Assembly: GCA_949825045.1 (NCBI GenBank)
Contig: OX463807.1
Coordinates: 10,999,501 to 11,063,500, forward strand
Direction: 5' to 3'
Length of the DNA stretch: 64,000 nucleotides
Origin: Argyresthia goedartella
Taxonomy: Eukaryota > Arthropoda > Insecta > Lepidoptera > Argyresthiidae
Each line of letters starts with the position of its first letter. Position 1 is the stretch's first letter. Below are positions 21,924-31,842 of the stretch, one piece after another. The notes under the pieces are model-generated. The model did not search any database and was not told where the DNA came from. It worked only from the letters and a program-made list of their open reading frames with translations. The position numbers and the translations under genes are program-made.

Positions 21924-22737
21924 AGTAAGATTGTTAATACCAAATTCGATTATACCAAATAAATCTTTTTAAAGTACTTTAACATGTTTTACTATAATAC
22001 ATACTCTAATGTGCATTTTTATATTTAGGTAGTAAATATCAACATAGTCATATATTTACTCACTTCACACTAAAAGAACTTATATTTGTGAGAGTGAACA
22101 CTTCCTAATAATTCAATTTTGTCACATCACATGTCCAATTTGTAACTGTCCCTAAATATTTTATTTTATTTTAATTTTTAATTTTATTTATTTATTTCGG
22201 GACATTGAATATACCCATAGAAATACAAATACAAAATTATGTAGAATTTAAGATTACAATATAAAAATGGTGCCATAGCAAATTATAATTGTCAAAATTA
22301 TAAATAAAAACAGTAATAACAGTGAGATTAATATGATACAAAATCAATTGCAATTTTAGCCTTATTTACTTAGATATTAATGAAAAGATCATTAAGCTAA
22401 ATATTATTATTGATATATAATTATATTATAATAAACTTCCTATAATGTGATTATATGATTTTATAAGTCTTTGACTGATCGAAAATGGTTTTCGAAAAAT
22501 AAACCTTGCAATTGGAAAATATGTTACGATACTGACAAAATTTATGTGCTGAATTTAATTTTAAAAAATATGTCAGATTCTAAGTATTAAAATTTAATTT
22601 GATGAATTTTTACGCAAAAACTCCTTAGGGGCGATTTTATTATTTCATTCAAAACGGGTGAACATTAATCACGGTTTGCTTTTTGTTACTAACGGGACAA
22701 CTTTTTCCAGTCTACTTCTAAAAAAAGTAAGTTAATA
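21924..22737. other. AT-rich stretch
   Basis: A poly-ATTTT tract near 22160-22195 followed by CGGGACATTGAATATACCCA may be a LINE 3' end, not identified. Otherwise nothing. Confidence 0.35.
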
Positions 22738-23158
22738 GTAGTTTATGTGACTGATACATAATGGACTAATGACTCGCCTTCGGCTCGTTTCATAAACCCA
22801 CTCTCGAGTTTTAATGCCTAATTATGTACAGTTACATACACTTGTTTATCTACACACATATCTTAAGCTCCCTTTGATGTGTTGAGGAACCGCATGTTTG
22901 ACCGGTATTGTGGCATTGAGTTGTTTAGCTTGTTCTGTAGTACCAACCTCAGAGACAAAGTAGGGGGAGCACGCAGGCGGGCGTCGGCGTTCGAAATTTG
23001 AATGTCATAATATGTAGAAAATTTACACATTATGGTCATAATGTTCAATATTTAGATAATTAATGAGTTTTTACCAAGTAGTTTTACATTATGCTGATCG
23101 TAACGTGCGGTTTTTGGACGCAGTAAAGAGGGTTTATGATACGTGTGTAGATAAGAGA
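22738..23158 (+). mobile_element. R1 family copy
   Basis: Begins TTTATGTGACTGATACATAA, has CATGTTTGACCGGTATTGTGG and GCACGCAGGCGGGCGTCGGC, and ends GATACGTGTGTAGATAA. The two ends form imperfect inverted repeats. Confidence 0.75.
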
Positions 23159-23329
23159 TAATATACACAATTCTACATAGAACTTTTATATGAATCATGT
23201 TATTTATATAATTCTTTTTAATAATTCTTAGTTTTTGAGTCATAAAACAATAATTATTTTTTAAAGGCTATTAGTAAAACCTGCGCCATTTAAACTGAAA
23301 ATGCCCAGGTATGCACCTATGTATACAGG

Positions 23330-23600
23330 GTGTAGAACGTTCATTGTATAAGCCACACCTCTCCTACGACTCCTTATCGCTAATCTCGCGTTAACTTACG
23401 TTTATTGTATAAGCCCCATCACTCCAAAGGCTAGTTATCCCTAACCTCGGGTTAACTGTGTTAATTGTAATATCCCCACCACTCTAACGGCTAGTTATCG
23501 CTAATCTCGGGTTAACTGACATTCATTGTATGTGCCTCACCACTCCTATGGCTGGTTAATTCTAATCTCGGCTTAACTTTTAATTTCATTGTATAAGACT
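23330..23600. repeat. Minisatellite in left MULE arm
   Basis: About four units of 60 bp with TTCATTGTATAAGCC, CACCACTC, GGCTAGTTATCGCTAATCTC and GGGTTAACT. Two inverted units occur at 30165-30300 in the right arm. Confidence 0.8.
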
Positions 23601-23709
23601 TACTTTACTTTGTATAATTTACTTGTTTATCTTTAGGTACTTCTCGCGACAAGCATATATCATGTACGATCACGGAGCAGGGAGAATTTGGGTCATTAAA
23701 CTTCCATTT

Positions 23710-24388
23710 CCTGTCTCTGTCGCTTCCGCGTGAATATATTCACGTCACGCTCACACAGGTGCAATGAAAGTCTGAAGTTCCGATGTTGGTTGTCTTCTTA
23801 CACCCCTTCCAGGGCCTCCTTACACCTCTTCAGATAGGGGGAGTGGCCTCAATCTGGGGGTGTTGCCGGCTCTGCAACCAGGTCTCGGGGTAGGCGGCGA
23901 CGGTCAGGCGGGCGGGCGTGGTACGGCGCCAGGCCTCGCACGAGCGGGTGTTGAGAGCCGTTCGCCCATGCAAACATGTTCGTCTCCAGCCTTTGGACGA
24001 ACTTGTCCAATGTCTCTAATACTAGGTCCCTTGCGATCGTTGCGTTCCTCACGTAGCAAGGCGCGTCGACGATGGTAGGCAAAGAGAAGTTTTCTTGGGC
24101 CCGGAGTCTCTTCTTGGTGGACTCCGAGCAGAGGGCGTACCATGCCGGCGAGACATACGTGAGGCGGGACCTGATGCACGTCTTATAGATCCCGAGCTTC
24201 GACCGCAGAGGGAGGCTAGACTCCAGGATAGGACTAAGCTTCGCCCGTGCAGCCCGGATTCACGACGTTGTCGACGTATTTCTTTATCGAGAGCCGGCGG
24301 TCTATGGTGAACCCCAGATATTTCACGTGGTGTGAAAGTCTGAGCGAGCGTGACGTTAATATATCCACGCGGAAGCGTCAGAGAAAGG
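23710..24388. mobile_element. TIR-flanked insert carrying a LINE piece
   Basis: About 43-bp inverted ends (TCGCTTCCGCGTGAATATAT at 23720 and its inexact inverse ending 24388) bound a GC-rich block with reverse-transcriptase sequence. The insert splits the left MULE arm: sequence on both sides resumes alignment with the right arm. Confidence 0.6.
23830..24330 (-). pseudogene. LINE reverse transcriptase C-terminal fragment
   Basis: Minus-strand frames give FTIDRRLSIKKYVDNVVN, then RSKLGIYKTCIRSRLTYVSP and AWYALCSESTKKRLRAQEN, then ATIARDLVLETLDKFVQRL, a region after the RT thumb in Jockey-like elements. At least two frameshifts. Much GC-richer than the surroundings. Confidence 0.7.
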
Positions 24389-24393
24389 TAAGA

Positions 24394-24445
24394 AATTTTG
24401 CAAGCCCTAGTACTTAAGAGCATAGGTACTAGGGCTTGCAAAATT
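24394..24445. repeat. Perfect 20-bp hairpin
   Basis: AATTTTGCAAGCCCTAGTAC at 24394-24413, exact inverse at 24426-24445, 12-nt loop. It sits at the junction of the TIR-flanked insert and the MULE arm. Confidence 0.9.
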
Positions 24446-25083
24446 ACGGGTATGCTAATAACGTAACTGATTTCGTTACGTACTTACGTAATCGAGTATT
24501 TTCTTTAATTAGGCAAGTGTATTTAGAGGTAGCAAAGGACAGTGTAACATCTAATATTTTGGACTATCGGTATGATTTTCGATGTATTTTGGGGTTCTAG
24601 TAACGAATGAAGGGCCCATTTTGCATTTCAAGATGGCCGCCACGCCAATTTTTATTTTTGCTAATACATGCTATTTTCTTCTACTTCACAGGACTGCACT
24701 GCATTAAATAACTGGAGAGCATATAAAGAATAATAATCTAGAGAACAATCTTTCAGTGAGTATAAGCAATATTATTTAGAAATATGCAGATTTTCATTGT
24801 AAATAATAAATGCGCGTATTTTATTCAGATTGATCCGGTTTTGCCTTCTCTACCACTTGGCACAATGGAAGACCGTGTGAGTTATTTGGTATCAACATAG
24901 TATAAATCATCATTACATACTTGGCTGATAAAAATTGTATTTTATATCATTTTGCATATTCTTTCAGGATAAACCTAGTTCGTCTTCCATGCATCACATA
25001 GAGCAGGGTACACGATCACAAATGCTGGAAGGAACAAGAAAAGAGGGCATGCAGTTGTTTAGTATGCTTATAATGTGTTTTTA

Positions 25084-25546
25084 GGGTTCCGTACCCGAAG
25101 GGTTCCAAACGGGACCCTATTACTAAGACTCTGCTGTCCGTCCGTCCGTCCGTCCGTCCGTCTGTCACCAGGCTGTATCTCAAGAACCTAGCTAGCTAGA
25201 TAGTTGAAATTTTCACAGATTATGTATTTATGTTGCCGCTATAACAACAAATACTAAAAAACAGGATAAAAGAAATATTTAAGGGGGCTCCCATACAACA
25301 ATTCTTTCAATACCACATACAAACTTATGGATGCACCTGGTTACGTACCCATGTACGTAACCAGGTGCATCCATAAGTTATTGGTGCGGTTACTTTCATA
25401 CTCCATAGTATGAAAGTAACCGCACCAATAACTTTGTAAACAATATTTTGCTGTGTAAAATCCAAACTATTCACTCCACACCATCGCTTCCATTGAACGG
25501 TGGTACGGAACCCTTCGTGCGCGATTTAGACTCGCACTTGACCGGG
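25084..25546 (+). repeat. Dispersed repeat family G (GGTTCCGTACCC...), copy 1
   Basis: GGGTTCCGTACCCGAAGGG, GTCC simple repeat (25137-25160), CACCAGGCTGTATCTCAAGA, GTTGCCGCTATAACAACAAA, GGTACGGAACCCTTCGTGCG, ending GACTCGCACTTGACCGGG. A near copy in inverse is at 60483-60873; partial copies are at 34139, 36030, 36515, 41972, 44668 and 59668. I recall it as widespread in Lepidoptera, origin not certain. This copy carries two extra palindromes. Confidence 0.8.
25322..25434. repeat. Two back-to-back perfect hairpins
   Basis: Hairpin 1: arms 25322-25348 and 25353-25379 (27 bp). Hairpin 2: arms 25375-25402 and 25407-25434 (28 bp). Both loops are CCAT. The two share AAGTT at 25375-25379. The related copy at 60.6 kb has one plain copy of each arm in order, so the inner two arms are extra. 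Confidence 0.95.
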
Positions 25547-26903
25547 TTTTTTTTACTTTATTGTCTGGGTTGTCCAGGAAATCAACCAGGAAGGACATCC
25601 TCAGGAAATACCCCATTCTCAGGACACTCTTTCTGTCATTGAATACTTAGGTGACAAAAACACGAATCATTTTGTTTAATTTTTTTCAGGATGAACCTGC
25701 CACCGCCTGTTTTTCTTTCATGCCAAATAGAGAAGAAGAATAGATAGAGAAGAATAATACTCCTCTGAGATGGTGAGATATATAGGTGTAGGGAAATCAT
25801 TCAAGCATATTTCTCTAAAAAATAGACTTGAACGTAAGTGTTCTATTTCAGAGTGACCCAAGATCACCACTGCCGCCACTGAAAATAGAGCAGCAACCGC
25901 AGGATGCTAATGAGTCGGTTGTCGGTTGGTAGACGTGGATTATTTCATGCATCAATTGGGGGAAATAAGTGATCACTGCCCTGAATTCAGATGTAATCTA
26001 GATATTTGCAGATTGTATCTTACTTTAAAAGGGATCAAGGACTCAAAGCTTTCTCTCAAATGTAGTATGTGTGCAAAAATATTTGATTTACGACTTATTG
26101 AGCAAAAGAAAGACAGCATAGATGTAAATCATCAAATCGTGGTGGGCGTCACATCTGGAACTGGTAATTCTCATTTGCAAACCATCACCGCTTCCATAGA
26201 TTTATCGGGTATTACACATCAAAGTTATAGCCAGTTTCATAATAAAAAATATTAGTGAAATGTGGGAAACCGCAGCAGCAAGTTTTATGGCTCAAGCAGT
26301 CAAAGAAAAAATGGAGTGTGCAATATCTGTTAGTAGTGTTGATAAAAATAGAATGCTTCTGGTTGCAGTTGCTACTGAAGACAGCACTAATTACTACCTT
26401 GTCTAAAGCCACTGTAATAATCGGTTTGAAATTAAAAAAATATTGTACCTAGGTTTCAAAAATAAATATTGCATAGCCTGTGCACGAACTGCTAACAACG
26501 AGTCGCCCCCGGAGCCCAAGTGCTTCAAAAACTATACAGGTCCATCTATCGCGATGGAACCGACTAGTTGATGAATTTAAGCGTTTGTTGCAGAATTATG
26601 AGGTAATTCATTTGGGTGTGTTTAGGTTGACAGTTTTATATTAATGAGGTGTGGTGACCAATTATAATTTTTAATATACTATATTTAGCCTTTTAGTATT
26701 TTTAACTCATTGTTTATCGTGTAAATACTATATACGTTCCTATAACTATTTACGTTCCATTATTATATACGTTCCTATATAATTGTTAATTTAATTGGCT
26801 ATTATAACAAAATCGGCAATCTACGTGTAAAAATGTGACGTATAGTGTATAAGTCCGTGTAACTGTAGGTACGAGTTTATATAAAATTTTCGAACTTATA
26901 ATA

Positions 26904-28215
26904 TACATAGTCAGGTCATAAGTTCTGTCACATGTGCAATATAAAATAATTTAGACATGTTTATTATTTATGTAAATATTTATATAGCAAAATGAACTTA
27001 ATAAAACATAGATTCTTATGGTAATAAAGTTTATTCAAAATGACCCCCGCGATTTTGAATACAGGCCTTTATTCTGCGCGGCCAGTCGTCTATCGCTGCA
27101 CGAACGAGGTCCATGTCAATATCGGCGACTGCCTTAATCAAGGATACCTTGAGTGACTCCAAATCAGGATGAGGCTTTGAGCAGGCCTTTTCCTCCAAGT
27201 GTTGCCATATCTTGTAATCTAACGGACTCAAATCTGGACTGGAGGAGGGCCAGTCTTCGTGCCGGATGAAGTCGATTTCACGCGCCGCCAGCCAGTCTTG
27301 TGTGCTTTTCGCTCTATGAGCTGGCGCAGAATCTTGTTGGAATACCCAGTGCCTGTTATTAAACATGGTATGAGAAACAGGTTCCACAAGGTTCTTGAGG
27401 ACTGTATTTTGATACACAACTGCATGCGTTTTTACGCCTTTCTCACAAAAATGTACCTCAGTTAAGCCCCAATAAGAGACTCCCAACCAAACCATGAGCG
27501 AGGATGGAAATTGACCTCGTTGCACACGCGGAATACGGTTGCTCGCTTCTTCACTGCTGTGTGCGCACACCTTATCATTTTGTTTGTTGTAGCTCTCTTC
27601 CACGGTGAAAATTTTCATCTGAAAAAAGAATTTCCCGATGCTTTTTTCCCGCGTACCGCTTCAACAAAGCGCGGCATCTCTTCAGTCTCATGTCCATTAA
27701 ACGAGCGTCCAAACGATTTCCTGTTTTTCTTCGATATGCCCTAAGCCCTAAGTCTTCATTTAACACCCTTTTCACCGTGGTCCTGCTTAACCCCATCTGA
27801 AGGGCCAACAGTTTCTGCTTACGTATGGGATTTCTTTGAATTCACGCCTTCAAAGCTTTTATCACTGCTGGAGTCCTAACAGAGCGAGGGCGACCACTTC
27901 TTGACCTGTCATCTACACTAGAGTCTTCATTGTATCGTTTTATGGTACGATAAACGAATCTTTTGTTTATATTCAAATTTTTCAGTAAGTCGAAAATCTG
28001 AATTGGCGCGTAACCGCAACTATGCAACGCAATAACTGCGACACGGCCTTCTTTAAGTGTCCACTCCATATTAAAAAATGAGGAAAATTCTAAAAAGTAC
28101 ACATTTTTATTTTCATGAAAAATTCGAAATTCGAATTCAATAAACTTTTTTGTGGCCAGCTTTCTAAATTCAACAGTTTTTATTGTGTGACAGAACTTAT
28201 GACCTGACTGTGTAT
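26904..28215 (-). mobile_element. maT (DD37D) transposon, copy 1
   Basis: Inverted ends TACATAGTCAGGTCATAAGT (26904) and ACTTATGACCTGACTGTGTA (ending 28214), flanked by TA. It contains a decayed transposase on the minus strand. It lies inside the MULE, just after the transposase relic. Confidence 0.85.
27031..28069 (-). pseudogene. maT transposase, copy 1
   Basis: Starts MEWTLKEGRVAVIALHSCGY (helix-turn-helix), then RSRSGRPRSVRTPAV, a second HTH (LALQMGLSRTTVKRVL), EILFSDE (first Asp), WVFQQDSAPAHRA (second Asp), SSSPDLSPLDYKIW (third Asp). There are 37 residues between the last two Asp, the maT signature. Disabled by a stop after KALKA near 27840, and frameshifts near 27810 and 27610. Confidence 0.85.
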
Positions 28216-28448
28216 ATCACACTGCATAATGTAATAGTATTCATTACTTTATTTATTGTTCTTGTTGATTGGTGATGAATTATTCAGTTTTAATAAGTAA
28301 ACTGACCCTTAATTATTATTATATTATTATTATTACGAATAAATAATTTAAAGCCAACTATTTATTTGCATAGCATACCTACTCTTACCTCTGTTCTGAA
28401 TTACAATTCATTCAAAAATACTTTTAATAATTACAGAACTAAAGCTCA

Positions 28449-29111
28449 TTAACCTCTCCGAAACCCGGCCGCCCGGCGCCAACCAGCTCTAATCCCAGGC
28501 ATTCATGAGCCCGCGCGGCCCGCGCGACTTGACTGACATATCAAGTGATTATGTCTGAATGGTAACTCTTAGAACTATGAGAGTTGTACATCTGAATAGC
28601 TAATGAAACCCTCTCTTACTTAATGTGAAGAAAATGTCACTGTGACCTTAGTTTATTTTTGTACCGACATTAGAATCACAGACTTCTAATAAAATGCTCC
28701 CTCTCGTCACAAATGTAGTCGACATGAATAAAACACAACAAAATACACATTTTGTTTGATACTTTCGTAATCTAACGGTGCTGCAGGCTTTCTAACAGTG
28801 TATCATACTTTACTACTTACCGTAAAAAATTCTATACAAACTTCAATGCAAACATTCAAATGTTTACGAAAAGTGATTTTTTCGAGTCACGTTTGCAGCG
28901 TCTTGAATGAATGAAATGAACAAAAGACCGTAACGGAAATAGAAGATTGGCTCATTGGCCGTTTTTACACACTAAAACCTTGCCAATACGAACATAATTG
29001 GCTAATTCATTCCGGTCTAAAAAAAAGGTATCGAGTGCTTGTCGGTACGCTTGGGTCAATAGTGTTTGTTTACGTTGACGTGTCGGTACGGTTGGGTCAC
29101 GGAGAGGTTAA
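28449..29111. mobile_element. piggyBac-like MITE
   Basis: TTAA target sites at 28449-28452 and 29108-29111 enclose inverted ends CCTCTCCG and CGGAGAGG. The GC-rich left interior (CCGGCCGCCCGGCGCC) has no ORF. Same TTAACCTCT end type as the element at 55013. Confidence 0.7.
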
Positions 29112-29114
29112 ACA

Positions 29115-29790
29115 AGACACTGGTGAAACATACCTTGTTGCTTGAATTGCAAGAAGCAAAACAAAATTGCTTGAAATGCAAAATGGACCCCAAATTCGTT
29201 ACAAGAACCCTAAAATACCTTGACAATCATACCCATGTTGCGAAAATAAAAATTGGCGTAGCGGCCATCATGAAATGCAAAATAGACCCTTAATTAGTCA
29301 CAAAAACACTAAAGTTCCTCGAAAGCATACCCATATTGCAAAATTGAAAATTGTCGCGGCGGCCATCTTGAATTGCAAAACGGTCCCTTAATTCTTCACT
29401 ATAACTCTAAAATTCCTCGAAAATCATACACATATTGCAAACTTTAAAATAGGCGCGGCAGCCATTGGCCATCTTGAATTGCAAAACGGACCCTAAATTC
29501 GTTACTATAAATAAATAGATAAAAAAGCCTTTATTGATTCCTAAATTACGATTACATACATATTTAAATTTACATTTGCATTTTTACTCAATTAAGGACC
29601 CCTCTGTGTAATTAAGTCATCACTAGAACCCTAAAATACCTCGAAAATCATACACATATTGCAACATTGAAAGTTGGCGTGGTGGCCATCTTGAAATGCA
29701 AGATGGATTCTTAGTTCGTCTCTAAAATACCTTTAAAAAATCGTACCCATATTGCAAAATGTTAGATATTACATTGACCTTTGCAACCTC
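29115..29790. repeat. Tandem repeat of about 100 bp in right MULE arm
   Basis: At least five units, each with TTGCAAAATGGACCCTAAAT-like, CTAAAATACCTCGAAAATCA and GGCGGCCATCTTGAA. A short A-rich insertion (29508-29625, with AGCCTTTATTGATTCC, perhaps a retroelement 3' end) interrupts. One inverted unit lies at 24580-24650 in the left arm. Confidence 0.75.
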
Positions 29791-29946
29791 TTAACATCTT
29801 TCAAGACGTTACATGATGCCGGTAAATAAAAAGTGCAGGTGGTATTCATACCACCGGCACTTTTCCGATATAGGTTTTAAATTTTATCACTAGGGCATAA
29901 GGTTGAACATCGCGACCCGTGCCAACAACCCTCGGGTTTTAGAGGT
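29790..29946 (-). mobile_element. Small MITE of the TTAACCTCT family
   Basis: Inverse of CCTCTAAAACCCGAGGG, GGGTCGCGATGTTCAA, AACCTATATCGG, with an internal imperfect hairpin (GGTGGTATTCATACCACC at 29838). Related to 55013-55140. Confidence 0.6.
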
Positions 29947-30300
29947 ACTACTACTACCCTAATTAAAGAAAACACTTGATTTTTAAAATATCCTGGAAAT
30001 TACGTAATTGGACCATCAAAATTCGAAATCAGCTACGTAATTAACATATCCGTAATTTTTATGATATGATCAGGATAGGATTTCATAAGACAACAGCTAG
30101 TATGATATATTATGCTTGTCGCGAGATTTAGTACCTATAGATAAACAAGTAAATTATACAATGTAAAGTAAAGCTTATACAATGATCTTCAAAGTTAACC
30201 CAAGATCAGAGTTAACCAGCTATAGGAGTGATGGGGCATATACAATGAACTTCAAGGTTAACCCGAGATTGGAGTTAACCAGCCCGTAAGAGTGTATTTA

Positions 30301-31610
30301 CTTACTAATGTAAAAAAACATTGTTTATGTATTTTTTTTCATACTGAAATTGTTGTTAGATAAGTACAAAATAGTTTCTTTAATTTTACACGTTGATATC
30401 GATACACGGGTATAAATAATATTATAAACACGGCAGTACGAATATGTACAACTATTTATTTAATAATTTTATCACGTAAACACCTACTACACTTAAGTTG
30501 AAAGAATAAATAAAACATTGAATGAAATACATAAAACATAGAAAGCACAATGTTTTACAAAAATACTTGAAATATCTATGATTGATAATCAAATTGCAAA
30601 GTGTAAAATAAATTGCGCATAATGTTCTGCTCCTTATTAGTGTGCGCTGTACCCATACCCACAGTGCGGCACGGTTGCGGTATGTATGTGTGCGTGAGCG
30701 TGCCGATTTATGTATGAGTGGTGCACAAAAACCTAAATTCGACGCCGGCGCGCCGCCGCCGCCGCCGGTGCCATCGACTACAGGCCCTTAGTACAAATCG
30801 GTTGGCCACGCAGCCCGAAGTTCTATCTGACAGGATATCGGAGCCATCAAAAAAAAAGTAACTTAACCATGTGTTAAGAAAGAGTGTGTAAAATGGCAGC
30901 GATAGATGAAACTTTTTGCAAACAGGAACACCATTTGCAAAATTATCACGTAAATTGTTACGCGCGAGTTATTTGAATCGGAAGACCACAGAATGTCTTC
31001 TTCTGCCAGTACGGGGCATCGATTAAAAAAAACTGTCGATAACTTGAAGCACTAAAAGCATCACAAAAGCGATTCACACTAACTTTTAATGAGAGGTCAT
31101 CCCTAACCAATCTTCGCTATTTAAATTGGAATCCTGACTTATTTATCGCTGGAGCTGGAGCAGGAGCCTTTGAAACTTAGGACTAGTAAAAGATTATATA
31201 TACTCCAAATATGTTAGTATTTCTTAGGAAATACTTTAAAAAGTCACTTTATTAAAAAACAACATTTTGTTGAACTAATTGCGAATGAAAGTCAATTTTT
31301 TTTAATTTAATGTCTTGTATTTCATATTACACTAATTGATTTATGTAATTGGAGCAAAAAATATTTTCTTTTTCACAATCCCGCAAATCCCACGGATCCG
31401 CGGGATTGATAACCTCGATCCCGCGGGCTTGCGGGTTAGGATTTTGATCCGGGATTGGTTTCCTTAGCAGTGATTGAGGATAAAGTGCAAACTAAAGAAT
31501 ATGCACAATTCGCTAAAGAGCCTGCTTGGCTAATTTTGTAAAACAGTGGCAAATTAGTATTTCGGTAAGATTAGTTTTTTTTATTGTGTGCTTCAATTAG
31601 AGTCTTCTAA
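30301..31610. other. Between MULE and gene B
   Basis: No gene recognised. A CG-rich patch at 30735-30770 (GCCGGCGCGCCGCCGCCGCC) stands out. 31370-31460 holds repeated CCCGCGGG/CGCGGGATT motifs like a transposon end, with no partner in the window. It may include gene B's 3' UTR. Confidence 0.4.
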
Positions 31611-31842
31611 TCAATGTTTTTTCATGGTCATTTTAGGTTCCTCCTTAGGCTTCCCGAATCGGTTGACAAAGTCAGGAACCTTATAATGGCAGGAGCAGCA
31701 GATTGGTAAGTCGGTCTTGATCTTCTCGGTGCCGTTATTTCCGTCGGAGACCAGAACTTCCCAGGTGCTGTACTTCTGCTTACAGAAGGGCTTGAACTCT
31801 GACGCCATGGGGAAGGCTGAGAAACAAGTGGCGTTTTGGGTG
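31611..31842 (-). CDS. Gene B exon 6
   Basis: 232 bp from a TCCCACAG acceptor to a TGA stop at 31611. It encodes TQNATCFSAF, KPFCKQKYSTWEV and LPICCSCHYK, giving knot cysteines three to seven, then a 20-residue Lys/Pro-rich tail. The spacing between the second and fourth cysteines equals that of gene A. Confidence 0.9.

Larger units (their letters stand above)
24830..26600 (+). pseudogene. Mutator-like transposase relic (spliced, truncated)
   Basis: The main block from about 25920 reads VDVDYFMHQLGEISDHCPEF, SLKCSMCAKIFDLR, QIVVGVTSGTGNSHLQTI, SEMWETAAASFMAQAVKE, KNRMLLVAVATEDSTNYYL and GFKNKYCIACA. This follows the order of the insect Mutator-like transposase domain N-terminal half. Upstream, short open segments between CAG acceptors and GT donors (24840, 24968, 25576, 25690, 25851) could be 5' exons (for example IDPVLPSLPLGTMEDR). 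There are frameshifts near 25920 and 26250 and stops near 26400. It ends before the maT element at 26904; no second half was found. Confidence 0.65.
23330..30300 (+). mobile_element. Mutator-like element with long inverted arms, multiply interrupted
   Basis: The left arm (about 23330-24660 minus an insert) and the right arm (about 29115-30300) match in inverse over several blocks: a minisatellite with GGGTTAAC, TACTTGTTTATCT...GGTAC...TCTCGCGACAAGCAT, ATTACGGGTATG...ACGTAA, TTTTCTTTAATTAGG, and GCATTTCAAGATGGCC. Between them lies a Mutator-like transposase relic in plus orientation. Long arms are typical of MULEs. Later insertions are at 23710, 25084, 26904, 28449, 29508 and 29790. No target duplication could be fixed. 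Confidence 0.65.

Noticed and set aside
23330..30300. CRISPR-like array from the regular repeats
   Set aside because: Units are contiguous tandem minisatellites without unique spacers, in a eukaryotic transposon arm.
31110..31185. hAT transposase C-terminus near the CCCGCGGG motifs
   Set aside because: Only a short open frame (RSSLTNLRYLNWNPDLFIAG) with no confident match; ends and target duplication not found.
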